From positions 1 through 5,312 of the forward strand of contig JALGTD010000123.1 of assembly GCA_029821515.1 (NCBI GenBank): a stretch of DNA of 5,312 nucleotides, written 5' to 3'. Made by a program: the position numbers and the translations under genes. A model generated the notes under the pieces. That model saw nothing but the letters and a program-made list of their open reading frames with translations. It made no database searches and was not told where the DNA came from. This stretch comes from Candidatus Zipacnadia bacterium. Its GTDB lineage: Bacteria; Armatimonadota; Zipacnadia; Zipacnadales; Zipacnadaceae. Shown here piece by piece: positions 1 to 5,228 of this stretch (positions are counted from its first letter, which is position 1; every line of letters starts with the position of its first letter).

Positions 1-77
1 CGAAAACGAATGGCGTACAGATCCGCATCCTTCATCACGAACCGCAGGCGGACTATCTGCCCGGCCAGCGCACTGAC
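1..77 (-). repeat. 3'-end paralogous repeat, copy A side
   Basis: Bases 1-77 align without gaps to 5236-5312 with 70 of 77 identical. Both segments encode the C-terminus of the propeller protein in the same orientation, so this is a direct repeat created by gene duplication. Confidence 0.9.
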
Positions 78-1550
78 GTCCGAGCCGGACTGCCACTTCA
101 CTACTTCCTCGATTGCATCCCCCCAGATGTCGGGACAGTCGGCGAGCGCGAAGCCGGGAAGCGGCTTACCCTCTTGATCCTGAATCTCGACTCGCACGCT
201 GCCCACCGCCGAGGTCGAGTAGTTCATCACTAGCTCGTTACCCACGAAAGTCAGCGGCTTAGTCGTAAACTCGCCGGCAGCGTACTTCGCGTGCACGGAT
301 ACAAAGCCGTCTAGCCTCAGTGTCCCACGCCGGATCTGGGCAAACGCCTCCGGATAGTGGTGGTTGCGCTGTATCCAGTAGACCGAGAGTTCCTCGGGGC
401 CGGTCTGCAGCAGCCCCCACGAGGGGAAAGTGTTACCGTGCCGCCAGGCTTTCGGGTCCAGCCCAGGTCGAATCCATGATTCCATGAAGCTCCGGTCAAA
501 ATGGAGGCCGTCCCGCGACGACATGAAGACGCCCTCGGTCGGTGCGGAGTCACCGTCCCCCGGGACAACCAGGCGGCCTCCCACCAGCCGCGCGGGGAAG
601 GCCAGATAGATGTGCGACGCCCGGAAGTAAGGCAGAACGCAGGGGGTATACAGATGCTCGCGTGGGGCACCGCCATATTCGACCCACTGCGGTTCGGTCC
701 AGTGCAGGAAGTCGTCAGAGCTGAGCATCGCTATGCCACGGATGCGTGTCCCATCCTTCTGCCAGACCCGCTCATAGGCAACATACTTGCCGCGCACATC
801 ATCCCAGAAGGCCATGTTGAGCGCGTCGAATTCACCCTTCTTGATGATCCGCTCCTCTTGCATCAGTGACCAATGGATCCCGTCGGGTGACTGAAAGGCC
901 AGCAGACCCAAACCGGGCAGCCACTTATACCCCGTGGCATCCGGTGTGGGAGGAACCGGGTCATTGCTAATGAAGGTCCGTCCCACTCCCTTGTAGCGGG
1001 CCTCGGGCGGGCAATTCGGGTTGCTGTCTTTGAAGACCGCGAAATTGTCCGCGGCGTTCGGCCACTTCTCAGTAGGCCACAAGATGATATTGTTGTTGGT
1101 GGTGCCGGTGTACTCGTCCTGATACAGACCCAGGTTCGGTCGGGTCCAGTGGATCCCGTCGGTGCTCTCAGCATAGCAGGCGACTCTGGTTCCGTACACC
1201 CATCGGCCCTGCTCAAGTCTCTCGGCCGCGGCCTCGCCCGTCCCATTGTCTTCAATGATCATCCCGATTCCGCCATAGTAAAACCGATAGATGTCGCCGT
1301 CCTGGAACATGGTCCCAGCCCCGCCGATGGCTTCCCAGGGCTGGTCAAACACAAACACAACTTCGCGTGGCTGGGGCGAGTGGAGCTCTCGAGTGACACC
1401 ATCCATTGACTCGATCAGATACTCATCCACGAACAACTCCAGGCGCGAGCCGATCTGCAGCACATCGTCACCTCCGGGTTGGGCGGGCACAGGGTCCGCC
1501 GTCAAGCTGAAAACAGCGCAAACGAAAACCGCCAGACCGATGTTCTTCAT
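1..1550 (-). CDS. Secreted GH32/GH43-like five-bladed beta-propeller protein (copy A), 3' end just outside window
   Basis: An uninterrupted frame of 516 codons runs from ATG 1550-1548 off the left edge. By alignment with copy B, only the last codons (R, P, stop) are missing, giving about 518 residues. Residues 1-23 look like a Sec signal peptide: a Lys near the start, a hydrophobic run LAVFVCAVFSL, and a possible signal peptidase I cut after VPA(23). The mature part opens with IGSRLELFVDEYLIES (33-48), typical of large propeller families in planctomycetes and similar bacteria. Blade-like repeats follow: MFQDGDIYRFYYGG (81-94), ACYAESTDGIHWTRP (124-138), LLAFQSPDGIHWS (216-228), LSSDDFLHWTEP (276-287) and VFMSSRDGLHFDR (341-353). 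The C-terminal 100 residues look like an all-beta domain. The fold resembles the invertase/arabinanase superfamily. Catalytic acids cannot be assigned, so activity on a glycan is inference. A GAGGG Shine-Dalgarno (1559-1563) lies 8 nt before the start. It is the last gene of the minus-strand run, 43 nt after its neighbour. Confidence 0.85.
   Translation of the reverse strand, partial: MKNIGLAVFVCAVFSLTADPVPAQPGGDDVLQIGSRLELFVDEYLIESMDGVTRELHSPQPREVVFVFDQPWEAIGGAGTMFQDGDIYRFYYGGIGMIIEDNGTGEAAAERLEQGRWVYGTRVACYAESTDGIHWTRPNLGLYQDEYTGTTNNNIILWPTEKWPNAADNFAVFKDSNPNCPPEARYKGVGRTFISNDPVPPTPDATGYKWLPGLGLLAFQSPDGIHWSLMQEERIIKKGEFDALNMAFWDDVRGKYVAYERVWQKDGTRIRGIAMLSSDDFLHWTEPQWVEYGGAPREHLYTPCVLPYFRASHIYLAFPARLVGGRLVVPGDGDSAPTEGVFMSSRDGLHFDRSFMESWIRPGLDPKAWRHGNTFPSWGLLQTGPEELSVYWIQRNHHYPEAFAQIRRGTLRLDGFVSVHAKYAAGEFTTKPLTFVGNELVMNYSTSAVGSVRVEIQDQEGKPLPGFALADCPDIWGDAIEEVVKWQSGSDVSALAGQIVRLRFVMKDADLYAIRF
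1402..1437 (-). repeat. 36-bp perfect direct repeat, copy in propeller gene A
   Basis: Every base matches 5163-5198. It encodes residues 39-49 and two bases of codon 50 of copy A. The two copies lie 3,761 bp apart in direct orientation and bracket the four cytoplasmic genes plus the 5' end of copy A. Confidence 0.92.
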
Positions 1551-1593
1551 TTGTTCAGCCCTCGCTTTCTTACATCGAGCAGCGCAACACGTG

Positions 1594-1917
1594 TCAGTCG
1601 AGCCGCGCAGGCTCTATTCTCTGCAACAGGAAAATGACCGGCCGGAAGCCGTCAGTGCAGCAGGTCACAAATGTTCCCGGCTTTGTGCCCACGAAATTGC
1701 CGCCGCGAGCAAGCGTCAGGACTTGTTTGAATATGTCCGCCCACGCCCAGCTACAGAATCCCGTGGGCATGGCCGTGGCCATATCCCTGCCGCCTACAAC
1801 GAATTCCTGCCCCTCGGTCAGTCTATCACAGGGGGCCCAATCTCCCTCCGCATACTCCTCGACCACGTCCTGCAATAAGAGCCGCTTCAGCACAGTGATC
1901 TTGACGTCCGCGTACAT
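1594..1917 (-). CDS. TIGR04076 family small protein, function unknown
   Basis: This 107-residue protein matches what I recall of the TIGR04076 family: an N-terminal strand VKITVLKR (5-12), a middle CDRLTEGQEF (30-39), a GFCSWAWADI block (53-62), and the signature CCTDGFRPVIFLLQRIE (86-102). The family is usually about 85-110 residues, so this looks full length. Conserved Cys30, Cys55 and the Cys86-Cys87 pair could bind metal or be redox active, but no function is established to my knowledge. There is no signal peptide or membrane segment, so it should be cytoplasmic. The ATG at 1917-1915 has a strong AAAGGGG Shine-Dalgarno (1925-1931) 7 nt upstream. It lies 37 nt after the aldolase stop and 43 nt before the secreted propeller gene, so it is probably cotranscribed. 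Genes of this family often sit beside sugar-catabolic genes, so a stabilising or accessory role is possible but unproven. Confidence 0.85.
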   Translation of the reverse strand: MYADVKITVLKRLLLQDVVEEYAEGDWAPCDRLTEGQEFVVGGRDMATAMPTGFCSWAWADIFKQVLTLARGGNFVGTKPGTFVTCCTDGFRPVIFLLQRIEPARLD

Positions 1918-1954
1918 TGCATATCCCCTTTCAGCAAGAAACTGGTCGGACTGC

Positions 1955-2908
1955 TTAGTCGCCGCGGTAGATTAGCTCGGGATATTTCTGCTCCAGCCAC
2001 GCCCGCAGATCCACGATGGTCTCGTCATTCCAGCCGATATAGGGCGGCCGGCAGCGCTGGTGGCCCAGCAAGCAGCCCGTCGCCACGGAGACCCCCTTGT
2101 CATATACGGGGGCGCTGTCGCCCTCGCCGTGTTCGGCGATAAACTCTTCCATTTCGAAAAAGAACTGGCCGACCCGCTGCTGCAGGGATAGGGCCTCTTC
2201 CCAGCGACCGGCCTGGGCCAGTTCGTACATCTCCAACATAAAATGTGGCTCGGTCAAAACTACAGAACTGTAGGATCCCCGTGCGCCCACTTGCATCGCC
2301 GAGACCAAGAGGTCTTCACCCACGAAGTATGAGAGTTGCGGCGTCCGGCAGATATCTTCCTGCAACTGGTCGAAGAGCGAACCAGCCGCGGTGTACTTCA
2401 TGCCGATGAGATTAGGAGCAACCTGCAGGATTCTCAGGTAATCGTCGGCGTGGAGAAAGCGTCCGGCGCGGTCCAAGTTGTAGTTAACCAGGGGCAAGTC
2501 GGAGCAGGCGCTGTACAAGTCGCCGAAGAACTGGAGCAACTCCCGTTCATTTAGTCGCATCCAGTAGGGCAGGGCGATCTGCGCCGCGCCCACCTCCGGC
2601 TTGCCAGCAACGTACTGCAACATGCGGATGATCTTGGAAGTGGCGTCGGCGTTGCAACCGATTTGTAGTGGCATGCCGGCGCGGCCACACAGTTCCGCAT
2701 CGATATCCACCATCCGGCAAAACTCCTCGAACTCGAGCGCGTAGAACTCGCCGGTACTGCCCGTGGTATAGATGCCGTGGACCCCGGCAGCAATTGTCCG
2801 CTCGATGTTCTGAGCATAAGTCTCCTCATCAAAGGCATACTGCTCGTCCCAGACCATTGTCACGCCTGCCCAGATGCCACGGAGAGAGTCAGCAGTCAGT
2901 CTTGACAC
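1955..2908 (-). CDS. DapA/NanA-superfamily class I aldolase or lyase (dihydrodipicolinate synthase family)
   Basis: This 317-residue TIM-barrel protein should form a Schiff base with a 2-keto acid, catalysing aldol cleavage or condensation in the cytoplasm. Key features are GSTGE (50-54, the carboxylate-binding loop), VNYN with Tyr143 as the acid/base, GMKYTA with catalytic Lys171, and GEDLLVSAMQVGARGSYSS (197-215), typical of strand 8 in the family. GSTGE is the form seen in N-acetylneuraminate lyase (DapA usually has GTTGE). After Tyr143 the chain reads NLDRAGR rather than the DapA NVPxRT, so the DapA substrate arginine is not in its usual place and a lysine-biosynthetic role is unlikely. 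It is slightly longer than typical members (about 290-300) because of a C-terminal helix extension. The start is GTG 2908-2906; it overlaps the upstream hydrolase gene by 13 nt, so translation is probably coupled. The substrate is unknown. Confidence 0.9.
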   Translation of the reverse strand: MSRLTADSLRGIWAGVTMVWDEQYAFDEETYAQNIERTIAAGVHGIYTTGSTGEFYALEFEEFCRMVDIDAELCGRAGMPLQIGCNADATSKIIRMLQYVAGKPEVGAAQIALPYWMRLNERELLQFFGDLYSACSDLPLVNYNLDRAGRFLHADDYLRILQVAPNLIGMKYTAAGSLFDQLQEDICRTPQLSYFVGEDLLVSAMQVGARGSYSSVVLTEPHFMLEMYELAQAGRWEEALSLQQRVGQFFFEMEEFIAEHGEGDSAPVYDKGVSVATGCLLGHQRCRPPYIGWNDETIVDLRAWLEQKYPELIYRGD

Positions 2909-3771
2909 AAGGTCGTCCTTTCCAGTTGAAACAGCCTGACCGCGTTATCACGCAGGATTAGCTGTTTTTCGGTGAGACTGAGGTCGGCGTGGTCAATGCG
3001 GGCGCGGTACATGGCCGCGCAGTGCAAGGGCGTGTCGGTACCGTATAGCAGGTGCTCAGCGCCGACCTCCTTCACTGCCCATTCGATCAGCTTGGGATAC
3101 AAGCTCCTTTCGCTGGAAGTGTCAATGAAGATGTTACCGTGTTTTGAGGCCTGCACGGCCCGCACTTGGTGAGTAAGGTCACCGTCCCAGCCACAGCCCA
3201 GGTGGGCGAGAATCAGCGTCACTTCCGGAAAATCGTTAGCAATCGGTACATAGTCAGCAGGCAGTGAATTCTGTTCTCCGCTGTGGGTGCTGACGATGGC
3301 CCCATGTTCTGCGGCGAATTCGAACAATGCCTGGCCATGCTCGGTGATAGGATATTGATGCTCCTCGGGATGAATCTTAATCCCCGGACATTGGGGTAAC
3401 CGGAGCAGCTCCGCCGCCTGCTCAAAGGAGCGTGGCTCCAGCGGGCTGACCACCGCCCATTGCAGCAGCCCCTCAGTTTGCGCCACCACCTGCCTTGCCT
3501 CATCATTCCCGGCGACAACCTGGCCATGGCCGCGCGGTACTAACGCCAGCAGTGGCGAGACAATAGTCACGCAGGTGTGCGCCTGGCACGCCCGAGCCAC
3601 GACCGTCCTCCCATCACCGCTCGCGAAGCTATCTGCAAGAGCTCTCGTGCTGTCGCTGCTGTGCCAGATCCCATAGTGGCCATGCACGTCAATGGCTGGC
3701 ACTTGTGCACTGGGTGGAATTGCAGGTATCTCATTGCAGGACACGGGGTAGACATATCTATGCATATTCAA
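2896..3771 (-). CDS. Amidohydrolase-2 family metal-dependent TIM-barrel hydrolase
   Basis: This 291-residue protein belongs to the amidohydrolase superfamily (Amidohydro_2, PF04909-like). Members hydrolyse or decarboxylate cyclic and carboxylated metabolites using a bound metal ion. Metal-ligand motifs are in order: IDVHGHYG (HxH at 30 and 32), GIKIHPE (Lys132, His134), VSTHSGE (His163), LAHLGCG (His190) and YGTDTPLH (catalytic Asp246). All the expected superfamily ligands are present, so it should be active. There is no signal peptide. The annotated start is a TTG at 3771-3769. A GGAGG at 3781-3785 sits 9 nt upstream of it, whereas the next candidate, ATG at 3765-3763, would be 15 nt away. 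The first 25 residues before the barrel are low in recognisable motifs, so the two-codon choice hardly changes the product. Its end overlaps the aldolase start by 13 nt. Specific substrate is unknown. Confidence 0.88.
   Translation of the reverse strand: MNMHRYVYPVSCNEIPAIPPSAQVPAIDVHGHYGIWHSSDSTRALADSFASGDGRTVVARACQAHTCVTIVSPLLALVPRGHGQVVAGNDEARQVVAQTEGLLQWAVVSPLEPRSFEQAAELLRLPQCPGIKIHPEEHQYPITEHGQALFEFAAEHGAIVSTHSGEQNSLPADYVPIANDFPEVTLILAHLGCGWDGDLTHQVRAVQASKHGNIFIDTSSERSLYPKLIEWAVKEVGAEHLLYGTDTPLHCAAMYRARIDHADLSLTEKQLILRDNAVRLFQLERTTLCQD
2916..2923 (-). promoter_or_regulatory. Shine-Dalgarno GGAAAGGA for the aldolase, inside the upstream gene
   Basis: GGAAAGGA ends 7 nt before GTG 2908-2906 and lies within the last codons of the amidohydrolase-2 gene. 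It supports the GTG start and the 13-nt overlap between the two genes. Confidence 0.6.
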
Positions 3772-3780
3772 TGGGTAAAA

Positions 3781-3785
3781 CCTCC
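3781..3785 (-). promoter_or_regulatory. Shine-Dalgarno GGAGG supporting the TTG start of the amidohydrolase-2 gene
   Basis: GGAGG is 9 nt before TTG 3771-3769 and 15 nt before the alternative ATG 3765-3763. The spacing favours the rare TTG start. Confidence 0.6.
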
Positions 3786-3800
3786 ATTCTCCGAAGAACG
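3785..3800 (-). other. Small hairpin just upstream of the amidohydrolase-2 Shine-Dalgarno
   Basis: Minus-strand CGTTCT-TCGG-AGAATG can pair as a 6-bp stem with one G-T wobble. Its last base is the first G of the GGAGG site. It has no T-run, so it is not a terminator. It could affect ribosome access or mRNA processing, or be chance. Confidence 0.25.
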
Positions 3801-3844
3801 CTCACACTGGTTGGTGGACGACCCCAATGATAGCAAGCATCCTC

Positions 3845-5011
3845 CTAATGCTCGTATAGCACGGTCCCTGCGGCGATAGTGTAGAGAAGTTCAAGGTCAG
3901 AGTCCAATATAATCAAATCGGCATCTCGGCCTATCGCGATCTCGCCTTTGTTCAAGCCCATCACCCGCGCTGCCGTGGTCGAGCAGACTTGACTTGCCGT
4001 TGCGATATCCTTGCCGAATAGTGTCACGGCGTTGCGGAATAAGTCGAGCGGCGTGAGGGCACTTCCTGACAGCATGCCTGTGCCCGCCCGTCGGCGCCCC
4101 TGGTTCCGCTCCCCCACTTCGAACGTGTCCGAAGTACCTGGGTGGGTGTACTCGCCGGGTGGCAGCCCAGAGGCAAAAGTGGCGTCCGTGACGAACGCAA
4201 CCCGTCGCGGGGTCTTACACCGGAAGGCTTTCTCCACGAGGAGAGGATGCACATGGGTTCCGTCGGCGATGATCCCGCAAGTGACACGGTCTTCAATCAG
4301 CAGATAGTCCACCAACCCGGCCGGATACACGCCCGGGTCGGTCATCTCCGGTAGGACGAAAGTGTCAAACATATGAGTGACCAACCGGGCCCCGGCCTCC
4401 ACCGCCGTACGAGCCTGCGCGATAGTGGCATCAGTGTGACAGATGCTGCAGACAATACCACGGCTCGACAGTCCCCGGATGAGCTCTGCTGCGCCGGGCA
4501 GTTCCGGAGAGATGTCCCAGATCTTGATGTGCCCACCTCCGGCGTCGAGCAGCAATTGCGTGTTCTCCGGCGTGATCGGTGCCAGACGATCCTTGGTAGC
4601 AGCCCCCGGCCTGGCCAGATAGGGAAGCTCTAGCCGAAAGCCTGCGATCTGAGGGACATCCGCCAGTTCGTTCGTTTCTCGCCGATGGCGCTCCATGATC
4701 CGCGCGCTATGATCTGGCGACGACCCGACGTTGGCGTACAGCGTCGTCGCCCCACACGCCGCTTCGGCCTCGGCAAAGTCGCGCAGCGCTCCAGTCTCGA
4801 GCTCGATGAATCCAATCCCGCCAGTGTGCGTATCGATGAGGCCGGGCAATACATAGGCCCCCGCACCATCAATGTAAGCCTCCCCCTTCAGGTTGACCCC
4901 AATCTGCTTGATCCGACCACCTTCGAGCAGCACATCGCTGACGCAGAGTTCGCCGTTCTGGCATAACACAGTCCCAGCTTTAATGACCAGATCGGGCGTA
5001 CAAGCGCTCAC
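3845..5011 (-). CDS. NagA-type amidohydrolase (N-acetylglucosamine-6-phosphate deacetylase family)
   Basis: This 388-residue protein has the length and architecture of NagA (E. coli 382). A small N-terminal beta domain leads to YVLPGLIDTHTGG (53-65). RLELPYLARPGAATK (126-140) aligns with the NagA LEGPF block, with Glu128 as a metal ligand. CHTDAT (His192) and THMFDTF (His213) are the other two ligands. CGIIADGTHVHP (245-256) is the substrate-binding segment. FVTDAT carries catalytic Asp276, and MLSGSALT (313-320) is the family's closing loop. The C-terminal GEIAIGRDADLIILD (356-370) is the usual amidohydrolase tail. The first-strand HxH is reduced to His62-Thr-Gly, as in NagA proteins that use a single metal. 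It probably removes an N-acyl group from an amino sugar phosphate or related compound, but the LELPYL and THMFDTF changes make the exact substrate uncertain. GTG start 5011-5009, Shine-Dalgarno AAGGTGG (5019-5025) 7 nt upstream. First gene of the cassette, 73 nt from the next. Confidence 0.88.
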   Translation of the reverse strand: MSACTPDLVIKAGTVLCQNGELCVSDVLLEGGRIKQIGVNLKGEAYIDGAGAYVLPGLIDTHTGGIGFIELETGALRDFAEAEAACGATTLYANVGSSPDHSARIMERHRRETNELADVPQIAGFRLELPYLARPGAATKDRLAPITPENTQLLLDAGGGHIKIWDISPELPGAAELIRGLSSRGIVCSICHTDATIAQARTAVEAGARLVTHMFDTFVLPEMTDPGVYPAGLVDYLLIEDRVTCGIIADGTHVHPLLVEKAFRCKTPRRVAFVTDATFASGLPPGEYTHPGTSDTFEVGERNQGRRRAGTGMLSGSALTPLDLFRNAVTLFGKDIATASQVCSTTAARVMGLNKGEIAIGRDADLIILDSDLELLYTIAAGTVLYEH

Positions 5012-5018
5012 TGCTATT

Positions 5019-5025
5019 CCACCTT
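5019..5025 (-). promoter_or_regulatory. Shine-Dalgarno AAGGTGG supporting the GTG start of the NagA-type gene
   Basis: AAGGTGG lies 7 nt upstream of GTG 5011-5009. No ATG with a better-placed site exists before the conserved N-terminal strand, so it decides the start. Confidence 0.65.
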
Positions 5026-5026
5026 C

Positions 5027-5038
5027 GACTCAAGAGTC
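5027..5038. promoter_or_regulatory. 12-bp dyad (GACTC-AA-GAGTC), possible operator
   Basis: A perfect 5-bp inverted repeat with a 2-bp centre lies directly upstream of the Shine-Dalgarno of the first cassette gene. It is downstream of the candidate promoter, where a repressor site could act. A short dyad can also arise by chance. Confidence 0.25.
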
Positions 5039-5093
5039 ACGCTATCTGCTGCGGATCATTTAGCTAACCCAACCCGAGATTGGACGACTTATG

Positions 5094-5114
5094 AAAAAAA
5101 TTCTACAGAGAATT
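5094..5114 (-). terminator. Possible weak intrinsic terminator after copy B
   Basis: On the minus strand AATTCT (5114-5109) and AGAATT (5104-5099) form a perfect 6-bp stem with a CTGT loop, followed by five T (5098-5094). The position, about 115 nt after the copy B stop and before the cassette, suits a terminator. The stem has a single G-C pair, so it would be weak. Confidence 0.35.
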
Positions 5115-5129
5115 GAACAAGTACGACAA
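5100..5129 (-). promoter_or_regulatory. Possible sigma-70-like promoter for the cassette
   Basis: Minus-strand TTGTCG (5129-5124) and TAGAAT (5105-5100) are separated by 18 nt and match the -35 and -10 consensus at 4/6 and 5/6. Transcription would begin near 5093, leaving a leader of about 80 nt before the NagA-type gene. The -10 overlaps the terminator-like hairpin, so at most one of the two readings may be right. Consensus applicability in this lineage is assumed. Confidence 0.3.
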
Positions 5130-5131
5130 CT

Positions 5132-5198
5132 CTGGGACGAATGGAGCTTCCGGCTGACCCCGTCCATTGACTCGATCAGATACTCATCCACGAACAAC
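5132..5198 (-). pseudogene. Orphan internal fragment of a third propeller gene copy
   Basis: On the minus strand, 5198-5132 encodes 22 residues (LFVDEYLIESMDGV, then SRKLHSSQ) that match copy A residues 39-60 at 19 of 22 positions. DNA identity is 36/36 for 5163-5198 and 23/31 for 5132-5162. There is no start codon or Shine-Dalgarno in frame: a TAG lies a few codons upstream and the sequence preceding the match is unrelated to copy A's signal peptide. Homology fades after about position 5131, possibly through a short deletion, and the frame closes at a TAA at 5060-5062. Five of the eight mismatches are third-codon changes, so it diverged while it still encoded protein and was cut down later. 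Confidence 0.7.
5163..5198 (-). repeat. 36-bp perfect direct repeat, copy in orphan fragment
   Basis: Partner of 1402-1437. The identity ends abruptly at 5198, where sequence unrelated to copy A's signal-peptide region begins, and drops to about three quarters on the other side. The sharp edge marks a recombination or deletion breakpoint. Confidence 0.92.
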
Positions 5199-5228
5199 CT
5201 TGGTGGTAGCCAACCTGATATCTGCTAA

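Larger units (their letters stand above)
1..5011 (-). other. Probable five-gene transcription unit
   Basis: Five genes share the minus strand, with spacings of 73 nt, a 13-nt overlap, 37 nt and 43 nt in order of transcription, and no convincing terminator between them. This favours one mRNA running from the NagA-type gene through to propeller copy A. A separate promoter in the 73-nt gap (3772-3844) cannot be excluded. Confidence 0.65.

Noticed and set aside
501..869. A plus-strand open frame of 122 codons
   Set aside because: It is antisense to the propeller gene, whose frame is continuous with repeated DGxHW blade motifs. The antisense frame arises from its codon bias.
863..1255. A minus-strand open frame of 130 codons within copy A
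   Set aside because: It is in a different frame of the same strand, with an arginine- and proline-rich composition typical of a frame-shifted shadow. The real frame continues through this stretch without a break.
1291..1878. A 195-codon plus-strand open frame
   Set aside because: It lies antisense across the signal-peptide end of copy A and most of the TIGR04076 gene, both of which have recognisable family motifs and Shine-Dalgarno sites. Its product has no recognisable domain.
1634..1975. A plus-strand open frame of 113 codons
   Set aside because: It is antisense to the TIGR04076 gene and the end of the aldolase, with no family resemblance.
1955..2908. Naming the aldolase dapA
   Set aside because: The segment after the catalytic tyrosine lacks the DapA arginine context, the loop is GSTGE, and the neighbours are catabolic rather than lysine-biosynthetic.
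3805..3840. A 12-codon frame starting ATG at 3840
   Set aside because: The ATG directly abuts the AGGAGG with no spacer, so initiation there is implausible.
5012..5131. tRNA, small RNA or riboswitch in the leader of the cassette
   Set aside because: No cloverleaf, recognised aptamer core or extended pairing is visible beyond the short hairpin and dyad already listed.
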